Assembly: GCA_964606165.1 (NCBI GenBank)
Contig: CAZSFQ010000005.1
Location: 30,137 to 94,136, forward strand
Direction of reading: 5' to 3'
DNA from: UBA4923 sp964606165
GTDB lineage: Bacteria > Bacillota > Clostridia > Saccharofermentanales > DTU023
Length of the DNA: 64,000 nucleotides
The stretch's first letter is position 1; every line of letters begins with the position of its first letter. A program made the translations under genes and the position numbers. The notes under the pieces were generated by a model. That model saw only the letters and a list, made by a program, of their open reading frames with translations. It was not told where the DNA came from and did not search any database. This document shows positions 42,068-50,287 of this stretch, one piece after another.

Positions 42068-44426
42068 ATACCCTGCGGTGATCGACCGGCTGGCCGGTTT
42101 CGCATCCACCGAAACAGGCCGGGTCTTGTGCCGGGCATTGATTCCCTATAACTCTTATGAGTCTTCAAGCCAGGCCCTGGCAGAAACGGGCGACGCGGCT
42201 GTCAGGCTTCTGAAGTACGGTGACTTGCCTTTTTCAGGCATCAATGATATTGCTCCTTTTGTCCGCCGGGCCGAAGCAGGCGCTGTTTTGGAGTGTTCGG
42301 ATTTCTTCCGCATGGCGGCTTTTTTAAGGGCGGTGGAGCGGATGGTCCATGAAATCCCCGAAGAGGAAAGGGAAGAAGACCTGCTCATTCACCGCAAGAT
42401 CAAAAAGCTCGAACCGCTGCCGGGCTTTCGGCGCCGCCTGGAACAGTCGATCAAAGATGAAGAGGATCTCCTTGACCAGGCAAGTGAAAATCTTTACCGG
42501 ATCCGGGTCAGACTCCGCGAGGCGCAGGCGGCTGTGCGGCGTGAACTGGACAAGGTGCTGGCCCGGCAGGGGGACGCGCTTCAGGAAAACATCATCACAC
42601 TGCGCGGAGGACGCTACGTGGTCCCGGTCCGCTCCGACCGGCGCGCCGCCATCCGCGGTATTGTTCATGACAGCTCGTCGTCAGGCAATACACTCTTCGT
42701 CGAACCCATGGCAGTGGTCGAACTCAATAATAAAATCCGGGAACTGGAGGCGGACGAAAGAGATGAGATCCTTAAAATTTTGAAGGAACTGTCCGCCATT
42801 GTCTCCAATCAGGCTGATACATTCTACGGCAACAGCAAGCTGCTGGCGGAACTTGATTTTTTGATGGCCAAGGCAAAACTTGCCGGCCAAATGGACGGAT
42901 CCCTGCCCCTCCTGAACGAACAGGGCGTGATTTTGCTTCGAAAAGCAAGGCATCCGCTCATTGCGCGGGATCAGGTTGTTCCCATCGATTTCGAGCTTGG
43001 CAGGACTTTCCGCACCCTGGTCATTACAGGGCCCAACACAGGCGGCAAAACGGTCAGCCTCAAGACCTGCGGTTTGCTGACCCTCATGGCCATGGCCGGT
43101 CTTTTCATCCCGGCTGAAGCCGGGTCGCAAATCGGCTGGTTCCGCGCGGTTGAGGCAGATATCGGCGATGAGCAGAGCATCGAGCAAAGCCTGTCGACCT
43201 TCTCTTCACATATGAAGGAGATTATCCGGATTACCGACCAGGCAGGGCCGGGCATGCTGGTTCTGCTCGATGAGCTGGGGGCGGGAACTGACCCATCCGA
43301 GGGCGCGGCCCTGGCCATGGCCATCCTCGATTTCCTGAAGGCATCAGGCTGTCACACGGTCGCCACCACCCATTACCGGGAGCTGAAGGGCTATGCCATG
43401 ACAGAGCCGGACGTCGAGAATGCCTGCTGTGAATTCGATACGGTGACCCTGCAGCCCACCTACAAACTGCTGATCGGTGTCCCGGGTGTCAGCAACGCCT
43501 TTGCCATTTCGGGCCGGCTCGGCTTGTCACCGGCCATCATCGACGGTGCCAGGGCCCTGATTTCGGAAGAGGGGGAGCATTTCGAGGATCTGGTCTCAGC
43601 CATTGAGCAAAGCCACAAAGAAGCCCGGGCCATGGAGGAGGAGATTGAAAGGCTGCGGGACGAAACCGGCCGGGCAAGGGAGGCGCTGGACAGGGAGCGT
43701 GAGAAGCTGGACGGGGAGAGCCGGCGGATCCTTGACCAGGCGCGCGCGGAGGCCGGCCTCCTGGTCGGCCAGGCGAGAGAAGAGCTGGACAGACTGCTGG
43801 AGGAGACGCGTTCGTCCCGTGAAGGGGACAGGGACTCGGATCACCGCCTGGCCTCAGAGGCACGCGGCCGCCTCAGCTCCATCGGCAAGAAATTCCAGCT
43901 GCGCCGTCAAGAGGACAGTCCTGTTGCGGGCGGGCCGGTCAGGCCGGAGGATATTGTCTTGGGCGACGCTTACAATACGGCTTCCCTGGGCGTTTCGGGC
44001 CTTGTCCGTGAACTGCCGGACGCTAAAAACCAGGTTGTGCTGGAGTCGGGATCCTTCCGCGTGAAAGTCCCCGTTCACGAACTGCGAAAGGCCCGCAAGA
44101 AATCGGGTAAAAGCAAAGAGAAAGTTGCCGCCCCCCTTGAAAAGTCATCAAGTCTGCGGTCCGAGATTGTCATGCGGGCCGGCACGGAACTGATCCTGCT
44201 GGGCAAGCGGGTCGATGAAGCAGTATCCATGATTGACCGCTTCCTCGATGAGGCAGTCATGGCCGGCCTGTCACCCGTCCGGATCGTTCACGGCAAGGGG
44301 ACCGGCGCCTTGCGGAAAGCGGCCGGCGAAGTCCTGTCCAGGGACCGGCGGGTCCGCGCCTTCCGGGCCGGAGGCGATGGTGAAGGCGGCGATGGCGTAA
44401 CGGTTGTTGATCTCATTCTTTCCTAG
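42036..44426 (+). CDS. mutS2: MutS2 (ribosome-collision/recombination ATPase with Smr domain)
   Basis: 796 residues: MutS-like core and clamp (KTLKTLEYPAVIDRL, NLYRIRVRLREAQ, LRGGRYVVPVRSD), ABC-type ATPase with Walker A TGPNTGGKTVSLK and LLDELGAGTDPSEGA, a long coiled coil, a KOW-like segment, and a C-terminal Smr domain (VRIVHGKGTGALRKA). In Bacillus MutS2 splits collided ribosomes and/or suppresses recombination. The Smr LDLRG motif reads LILLG: Ile720 replaces the conserved Asp, so nuclease activity may be lost. ATG 42036 is inside pgsA by 32 bases. Confidence 0.95.
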   Translation: MIRKKTLKTLEYPAVIDRLAGFASTETGRVLCRALIPYNSYESSSQALAETGDAAVRLLKYGDLPFSGINDIAPFVRRAEAGAVLECSDFFRMAAFLRAVERMVHEIPEEEREEDLLIHRKIKKLEPLPGFRRRLEQSIKDEEDLLDQASENLYRIRVRLREAQAAVRRELDKVLARQGDALQENIITLRGGRYVVPVRSDRRAAIRGIVHDSSSSGNTLFVEPMAVVELNNKIRELEADERDEILKILKELSAIVSNQADTFYGNSKLLAELDFLMAKAKLAGQMDGSLPLLNEQGVILLRKARHPLIARDQVVPIDFELGRTFRTLVITGPNTGGKTVSLKTCGLLTLMAMAGLFIPAEAGSQIGWFRAVEADIGDEQSIEQSLSTFSSHMKEIIRITDQAGPGMLVLLDELGAGTDPSEGAALAMAILDFLKASGCHTVATTHYRELKGYAMTEPDVENACCEFDTVTLQPTYKLLIGVPGVSNAFAISGRLGLSPAIIDGARALISEEGEHFEDLVSAIEQSHKEARAMEEEIERLRDETGRAREALDREREKLDGESRRILDQARAEAGLLVGQAREELDRLLEETRSSREGDRDSDHRLASEARGRLSSIGKKFQLRRQEDSPVAGGPVRPEDIVLGDAYNTASLGVSGLVRELPDAKNQVVLESGSFRVKVPVHELRKARKKSGKSKEKVAAPLEKSSSLRSEIVMRAGTELILLGKRVDEAVSMIDRFLDEAVMAGLSPVRIVHGKGTGALRKAAGEVLSRDRRVRAFRAGGDGEGGDGVTVVDLILS

Positions 44427-44435
44427 GCTGTCATG

Positions 44436-44441
44436 TATAAT
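44436..44441 (+). promoter_or_regulatory. Possible promoter (-10) for the glycogen operon
   Basis: A perfect TATAAT lies 10 bases after the mutS2 stop and about 95 bases before glgB, where a glycogen operon promoter is expected. No -35 hexamer at 16-18 bases is convincing (TTGATC lies 23 bases upstream), so an activator may be needed. Confidence 0.45.
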
Positions 44442-44536
44442 AGTGTCAGGGCGGCTGTCAGAGCCAACCCGCAAGAGACCCGCCAGGGCGGCCTTATGAC
44501 TGCCTGAAATCGGAAAACCAGAGAGTGACGGGTGAA

Positions 44537-46432
44537 ATGAATCAAGCTTGGCTGTTCAACCGGGGTGAAAATTACCAAAGCTACAAGATGCTGGGCGCGC
44601 GCCCGCACGTCTCCCCGGAAGGAAGCCAGGGCTACCGCTTCGCGGTTTGGGCGCCGCGGGCGGCCGGTGTCAGCCTGGTCGGCGATTTCAACGGCTGGGA
44701 TCCCCAGGCACACCTTTTACAATCCTATGGCACAACCGGGATCTGGCACGGCTTCGTTGAAGGCGCCCTTGAGTGGCAGCGCTACAAATATGCCATCCGC
44801 TCATCCTCAGGCCGCACCATGCTGAAAGCTGACCCTTACGCGAGGCACGCGGAGACCAGGCCCGGGACGGCATCCATCCTCTATGACGCGGAAAATGACT
44901 ATCAGTGGGGCGACGGGGATTTTATGGCTTCGCGGCCGGACGCGCTGGATGCAGGACCGCTTAACATTTATGAAGTGCACCTGGGAAGCTGGAGGCGCTA
45001 TGCCGACGGCCAGGTTTACAGTTATCGTGAGCTGGCGCCGCAGCTGGCTGACTACTGCAAGGAGATGGGCTACAACGCGGTTGAGCTGATGCCTGTCATG
45101 GAGTACCCGCTCGACGCCTCCTGGGGTTACCAGCTGACCGGCTATTTTGCCGCGACCTCGCGCTACGGGACGCCGGCTGATCTGAAGTATCTGATTGACA
45201 TCCTTCACCGGTCGGGGATCCGGGTAATTCTTGACTGGGTTCCCTCCCATTTCCCCAGGGATGATTTCGCGCTTGCCCGCTTTGACGGACATCCCCTTTA
45301 TGAGGATCCCGATCCGCAACGCGGTGAGCACCAGGATTGGGGGACCCTGGTCTTCAACTACGGGCTTTCGGAAATAAGGTCTTTTCTCCTGTCGAGCGCC
45401 TGGTTCTGGATTGATGAGTTCCACGCTGACGGCCTGCGTGTGGACGCTGTCAGCAGCATGATTTACCTCGATTTCGGCCGCCCTGATGCCCGGCCGAACC
45501 ATGAAGGAACTTATCTGCATCTCGAAGCCATCGATTTTCTCAAAGAGCTCAATCGGTTGATCCGCAAGCATTTTCCCCATTGCATCCTGGCCGCAGAAGA
45601 ATCGACCCCCTACCCGGATGTCACAAGGCCTGTTGAACTGGGCGGACTGGGTTTCACCCATAAATGGAATATGGGCTGGATGAACGACACCCTGTCCTTC
45701 ATGGAGGCAGACTACTTCGCCCGGAGCCAATTCCATGAAAAAATTACCTTCTCCATGGTCTACGCTTTCAGTGAAGACTTCATCCTTCCTTTTTCCCACG
45801 ATGAGGTGGTTCATGGCAAAAAGACGCTTTTGGGGCGGATGCCAGGCGACTACTGGCGGCAATTCGCCTCGCTCAGAGCCTGCTACATGTATCAGATGTC
45901 CCACCCGGGTGCCAAACTGAATTTTATGGGCAATGAGTTCGCCCCTTATCTTGAATGGCGCTATTATGAGGAACTGGAATGGTTTATGCTGCGTTATCCG
46001 AGGCACCGGGAGATGAGCGAATTTGTCCGGGATCTCAACCACATTTACCTCAGCCACCCCGCCTTCTGGGAAATCGAAAGATCCTGGGAGGGTTTCGAGT
46101 GGCTGCAGGCGGATGACCGTGATAATAGTATCTTTGCGTACGCGCGCAAGGCGGCGGACGATAGGGAAACCGTCCTTGCCATCCTGAATATGACACCTGC
46201 CTCCTATGACGACTATGCCATTCCGGTTCCCCGGGAGGGCTCTTACAGACTCCTTTTGAACAGCGACGCTGTCCGCTACGGGGGGAGCGGCTACGGGGGG
46301 CTTGACCGGGAAGAGGCAGAGTTTGCGACGGACGGACTCTACCGGGGGGATCCGGCCAGGCCGGCATTGAGGATTACTGTGCCGCCCCTGGCTGGCTTGT
46401 ATCTTCACTATGCGGGGAAAAGAAAGGAATAG
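44537..46432 (+). CDS. glgB: 1,4-alpha-glucan branching enzyme
   Basis: Introduces alpha-1,6 branches into glycogen. 631 residues from ATG 44537 (GTG 44525 would add four): N-terminal CBM48 domain (FAVWAPRAAGVSLVGDFNGW), then a GH13 barrel with GYQLTGYFAATSRYG, DWVPSHFPRD, nucleophile region DGLRVDAVSSMIY, acid/base AAEESTPYPDV, and LPFSHDEVVHGK. All catalytic positions look intact. First gene of glgB-glgC-glgD-glgA-amylase; three bases separate it from glgC. Confidence 0.96.
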   Translation: MNQAWLFNRGENYQSYKMLGARPHVSPEGSQGYRFAVWAPRAAGVSLVGDFNGWDPQAHLLQSYGTTGIWHGFVEGALEWQRYKYAIRSSSGRTMLKADPYARHAETRPGTASILYDAENDYQWGDGDFMASRPDALDAGPLNIYEVHLGSWRRYADGQVYSYRELAPQLADYCKEMGYNAVELMPVMEYPLDASWGYQLTGYFAATSRYGTPADLKYLIDILHRSGIRVILDWVPSHFPRDDFALARFDGHPLYEDPDPQRGEHQDWGTLVFNYGLSEIRSFLLSSAWFWIDEFHADGLRVDAVSSMIYLDFGRPDARPNHEGTYLHLEAIDFLKELNRLIRKHFPHCILAAEESTPYPDVTRPVELGGLGFTHKWNMGWMNDTLSFMEADYFARSQFHEKITFSMVYAFSEDFILPFSHDEVVHGKKTLLGRMPGDYWRQFASLRACYMYQMSHPGAKLNFMGNEFAPYLEWRYYEELEWFMLRYPRHREMSEFVRDLNHIYLSHPAFWEIERSWEGFEWLQADDRDNSIFAYARKAADDRETVLAILNMTPASYDDYAIPVPREGSYRLLLNSDAVRYGGSGYGGLDREEAEFATDGLYRGDPARPALRITVPPLAGLYLHYAGKRKE

Positions 46433-46435
46433 GCC

Positions 46436-47716
46436 ATGGCCAAGCAAGAGATCATCGCCATGATTTTGGCTGGAGGGCAGGGGTCAAGGCTGGGTGTCTT
46501 AACCGACTTTATCGCCAAGCCGGCGGTCCCCTTCGGCAGCCGCTACCGGATCATTGATTTTCCGCTCAGCAACTGCATGAATTCGGGCATTGAAGCTGTC
46601 GGGGTCCTGACCCAGTACCAGCCGCTCGAGCTCAACTCCTATGTGGGCAATGGTCACTCCTGGGACCTGGACCGCAACAGCGGAGGGACTTTCATCCTGC
46701 CGCCCTTTCTGAGCCAGGAGGGAAATGACTGGTATAAGGGGACCGCCAATGCCATTTACCAGAATATTCCCTTCGTTGACGGCTTCCGGCCCCGTTATGT
46801 CCTGATTCTTTCAGGGGACCACATTTACAAGATGGACTACAGCAAGATGGTTAAAGCCCATGTCGCGAATCAGGCCGAGGCGACCATCGCCGTGATCGAG
46901 GTCCCATGGACGGAGGCATCCCGCTTTGGCATCATGAATACCAATGAAGAGGGGAGGGTGACTGAGTTCGAGGAGAAGCCGGCCGAACCCAGGAACAACC
47001 TGGCATCCATGGGTGTCTACTGCTTTTCATGGGATGTTTTGCGAAAAATCCTGATCGAGGATGAGAATAATCCCGACTCGAAAAATGATTTCGGCGGCGA
47101 TGTCATTCCCCGGATGATCAGTCAGGACTACCGCGTCTATACCTATAATTTTGGCGATTACTGGAAGGATGTAGGTACGATCGGGTCATTGTGGGAGTCA
47201 AATATGGATCTTCTCGCGAAACCGGACGAGATCAATCTTCGCGACCTGTCCTGGCCCATCTACTCAAAAAACCCGCAGCGGCCCTCACATTACCTTGGGC
47301 CCCGGGCAGTCGTCCGAAACACGGCCTTGACGGATGGTGCCGAGATACTGGGCGAGGTCCGCAACTCCATTGTCGGCTATAACGTAATGGTTGCCGAAGG
47401 GGCTGTGGTCAGGGATTCGCTGCTCATGCCCGGTTCAAGGATTGAAGAGGGAGCCGAATTGACGCGTTGCATTGTCGGGATGAACACGGTCATTGAGCCG
47501 GGTGTCCGCGCGACACCGGAAACAAAAGACGGAAGCGAAGATTTCCTCAGCCCGCTTTGCCAGGACGATATCACGGTTTTCGCGCCGGGCCTGATCATCA
47601 GGAGCGGCGCGGCCATCGCCGGCAACTCCATGATCGGACCGGCCCATATCCGGTCGCACCCGCAGATTGCCGGACAGAATCCGGACTATGCAGGAGGGGG
47701 GGTGGAGCCATGCTGA
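46436..47716 (+). CDS. glgC: Glucose-1-phosphate adenylyltransferase, catalytic (GlgC)
   Basis: Makes ADP-glucose from glucose 1-phosphate and ATP, the committed step of glycogen synthesis. 426 residues: nucleotide loop ILAGGQGSRLGVLT, FPLSNCMNSGI, ILSGDHIYKMDY, FEEKPAEPRN (glucose-1-P Lys) and a C-terminal left-handed beta-helix ending with a Gly-rich tail. ATG 46436. Its stop overlaps the glgD start; in Firmicutes GlgC and GlgD form a hetero-oligomer with altered activity. Confidence 0.96.
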   Translation: MAKQEIIAMILAGGQGSRLGVLTDFIAKPAVPFGSRYRIIDFPLSNCMNSGIEAVGVLTQYQPLELNSYVGNGHSWDLDRNSGGTFILPPFLSQEGNDWYKGTANAIYQNIPFVDGFRPRYVLILSGDHIYKMDYSKMVKAHVANQAEATIAVIEVPWTEASRFGIMNTNEEGRVTEFEEKPAEPRNNLASMGVYCFSWDVLRKILIEDENNPDSKNDFGGDVIPRMISQDYRVYTYNFGDYWKDVGTIGSLWESNMDLLAKPDEINLRDLSWPIYSKNPQRPSHYLGPRAVVRNTALTDGAEILGEVRNSIVGYNVMVAEGAVVRDSLLMPGSRIEEGAELTRCIVGMNTVIEPGVRATPETKDGSEDFLSPLCQDDITVFAPGLIIRSGAAIAGNSMIGPAHIRSHPQIAGQNPDYAGGGVEPC

Positions 47717-48819
47717 CGGACGCCATGGGGCTGATCCTGGCAGACAACCGCCGCATCCATCTTGACGCGCTCAACCAGCCCCGGGCTTTGGCTGCCGTGC
47801 CTTTTGCCGGCCGTTTCCGCATCATCGATTTCACCTTGTCCAATATGGTTCACTGTGGAATCAAGCGGATCGGCGTCGTCGCCCTGACCCGCTACAAATC
47901 TTTGATGGATCACGTGGGGACGGGTGTTTGGTGGGATCTCGACCGGATGCGCCAGGGGCTTTATCTGATTCCCCCCTACATCAACCCTGTCACACGGGCG
48001 CCTGACCGGACCGATGCCCAAAGCATCATCGATTACGTTGAAAGCGGCAGTCAGAGCCATGTCTTCATATCGTCCAGCGATTATGTATCCAATATCCGCT
48101 ACAAGCCATTGCTTGAGCGCCATCTGGAATCAGGCGCCGATATGTCGGTTTATTTCGCCCGTGACGGACTTGTTCCCCGGGACTTCTCCCTGACCATCAG
48201 CCTGGATGAAAATTCGTGGATACGCGACCTCAGCATCAATTACCCCATAGCGGCGAGCGAGCTTAATGCCTTCGGCCTGCTTGTCATTTCAAAAGCCCTC
48301 CTGCTCCAGATCCTGTCCGAGATGATGGCCCGGGGGGTCGCCGACTTTTCCATTATCGGCCTGCTCCAGCTTTACAAACAATTCAGGATACAGGCGGTCG
48401 AGCACCGGGGCCTGCTGCTTCGAATCTACGACACGGCAAGCTACTTTGACGCGTCCATGCGTGTCCTGGAAAGCAAGGTCCGCTGTGAGCTCTTTTCCAC
48501 CGAGCGGCCCATCTACACCAAGGCAAAGAACAGGGCGCCCTGTATCATTTCACCTGAAAGCGGAAAAGTGAATAATGTACTTGCCTCCGATGGATGCGCT
48601 ATCTTGGGCGAGGTGGAAAACAGCATCCTGTTCCGCGGATGCACCATCGGCAGAAATGCCCGTGTGACCAACAGCGTCCTTTTCCAGGATGTCCAGGTTT
48701 CGGAGGACGTCATCCTGGACCATGTCATTGTCGATAAAAACAGTGTGATCAAGATGGGCGGAAAACTTCAGGGTCAAGCCGGCCGTCCAATTGTGATCGC
48801 GAAAAACTCCATTGTCTGA
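47710..48819 (+). CDS. glgD: Glucose-1-phosphate adenylyltransferase regulatory subunit GlgD
   Basis: 369 residues, homologous to GlgC but with a degraded nucleotide loop (GLILADNRRIHLDALN in place of GGQGSRL) and no full catalytic set, as is usual for GlgD, which modulates GlgC. It keeps GRFRIIDFTLSNMVHCGI and the beta-helix repeats. ATG 47710 follows GGTGGAG and overlaps glgC by 7 bases; an open frame reaching back to 47557 lies in the glgC region and is not used. Confidence 0.94.
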   Translation: MLTDAMGLILADNRRIHLDALNQPRALAAVPFAGRFRIIDFTLSNMVHCGIKRIGVVALTRYKSLMDHVGTGVWWDLDRMRQGLYLIPPYINPVTRAPDRTDAQSIIDYVESGSQSHVFISSSDYVSNIRYKPLLERHLESGADMSVYFARDGLVPRDFSLTISLDENSWIRDLSINYPIAASELNAFGLLVISKALLLQILSEMMARGVADFSIIGLLQLYKQFRIQAVEHRGLLLRIYDTASYFDASMRVLESKVRCELFSTERPIYTKAKNRAPCIISPESGKVNNVLASDGCAILGEVENSILFRGCTIGRNARVTNSVLFQDVQVSEDVILDHVIVDKNSVIKMGGKLQGQAGRPIVIAKNSIV

Positions 48820-48832
48820 CGGGGGTGAGGGC

Positions 48833-50284
48833 GTGAAAATTCTCTTTGTTAGTTCGGAGATGGTACCGCTGGCATCCACCGGAGGCCTGGGTGATGTGGC
48901 GGGGTCGCTGCCGGGGGCTTTGCGGAGGCGGGATCTTGATGTCAGGGTCATTATGCCGCTTTACAAGGTGATCAAGCAGGCTTACGCGTCGGAACTTCAC
49001 TTTTTGCGATGGTCCATCATCCGCCTCGGCTGGCGTACCATGTACAGCGGCCTCTTCTCCATGGAAGTGAACGGCGTTCCCGTCTACCTGATCGACAACG
49101 ATTTTTATTTCGGCCATGACAAGCTCTATATTGACTACTCCTTCGATGTTGAGCGCTTCTCCTTTTTCCAGCGGGCCGTTCTGGAGGCCATGGGTGAGCC
49201 CATGGGCTTTGAACCTGACCTCCTCCATCTGAATGACTGGCAAACAGGCATGATCCCGGTGCTTCTCGAAAGCCACTACGCCGCCCACGGTTATCATCCG
49301 GGAGTCCGGTCCCTGATCACCATTCACAACCTGAAGCATCAGGGCGTGCACGGACGTGAAACGGTGCAGGATCTTTTCGATTTGCCGGATGAATATATGT
49401 CCGAATCCCGCGTATTAAAGGAGGGTGTCCCCAATTTCCTCAAAGCGGGGATCGTCTATTCCAACCGCGTCACCACTGTTTCCCCCACCTACGCCAGGGA
49501 GATCCTGACCCCCTATTTCGGTGAGGGACTGGATGGTATTCTGACTGAGCAAAGCTGGAAGGTCAGAGGCATCCTCAACGGCATCGATGTCGATCTTTAC
49601 AATCCCGCGACTGATCCCGAAATCGCCGCGGCTTATACCGCCAAGGCCTGGATGCGGGGAAAGGCCGCCTGTAAGAAGGCGCTCCAGGAGGAATTGGGTT
49701 TTCCGAAAGCGGCAAAAATTCCCCTGTTTGCCATGGTTACGCGCCTTGACCAACAAAAGGGTATAGATCTGCTGCTCCATATCCTGGACGAATTGCTGGA
49801 AGAAGAAATCCAGTTCCTTGTGCTCGGTACAGGTGATCCCTCCTACGAAAAAAGACTTCAGGATGTGGAATCGCGCCATCCCGGCCGTATGCGGGCAGTG
49901 ATCACCTACGACCGCCACCTGTCGAGAAGGATATACGCGGGCGCCGACCTCTTTGTCATGCCTTCACTGTTCGAGCCCTGCGGCTTGTCACAGATGATTG
50001 CCATGCGTTACGGCACTTTGCCCATCGTGCGGCAGACAGGCGGCCTGGCCGATACCGTGGATGCCTTCAATCAATACGAAAAAACAGGAAACGGATTCGG
50101 CTTTTTGAATATCAACGCCCACGAACTCCTGTTCACCGCAAAAGAAGCCATCCGCCTTTACCGGGAAGACAAGGAGACCTGGCGCGGCATGGTCAAGACC
50201 GCCATGGAAGGTGATTACTCATGGTCCCGGTCCGCGAAATCCTACGAAATGCTGTATCAGGATATCCTGGAAGAGACGAGGTAG
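48833..50284 (+). CDS. glgA: Glycogen synthase (ADP-glucose type), Lys15 replaced
   Basis: GT5 enzyme extending alpha-1,4-glucan from ADP-glucose. 483 residues, GT-B fold: LFVSSEMVPLASTGGLGDVA at the N-terminus, HLNDWQTGMIPV, TIHNLKHQGVHG, VTRLDQQKGIDLL, and LFEPCGLSQMIAMRYGTLPI near the end with the catalytic Glu. The KTGGL motif reads STGGL: residue 15, the ADP-glucose-binding Lys in the E. coli enzyme, is Ser here. GTG 48833 behind GGGTGAGG is chosen over TTG 48812, which lies in the glgD end. Confidence 0.94.
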   Translation: MKILFVSSEMVPLASTGGLGDVAGSLPGALRRRDLDVRVIMPLYKVIKQAYASELHFLRWSIIRLGWRTMYSGLFSMEVNGVPVYLIDNDFYFGHDKLYIDYSFDVERFSFFQRAVLEAMGEPMGFEPDLLHLNDWQTGMIPVLLESHYAAHGYHPGVRSLITIHNLKHQGVHGRETVQDLFDLPDEYMSESRVLKEGVPNFLKAGIVYSNRVTTVSPTYAREILTPYFGEGLDGILTEQSWKVRGILNGIDVDLYNPATDPEIAAAYTAKAWMRGKAACKKALQEELGFPKAAKIPLFAMVTRLDQQKGIDLLLHILDELLEEEIQFLVLGTGDPSYEKRLQDVESRHPGRMRAVITYDRHLSRRIYAGADLFVMPSLFEPCGLSQMIAMRYGTLPIVRQTGGLADTVDAFNQYEKTGNGFGFLNINAHELLFTAKEAIRLYREDKETWRGMVKTAMEGDYSWSRSAKSYEMLYQDILEETR

Positions 50285-50287
50285 TCC

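Noticed and set aside
44807..46447. 546-codon antisense frame opposite glgB
   Set aside because: Shadow of a strongly supported gene; no motifs and no ribosome binding site.
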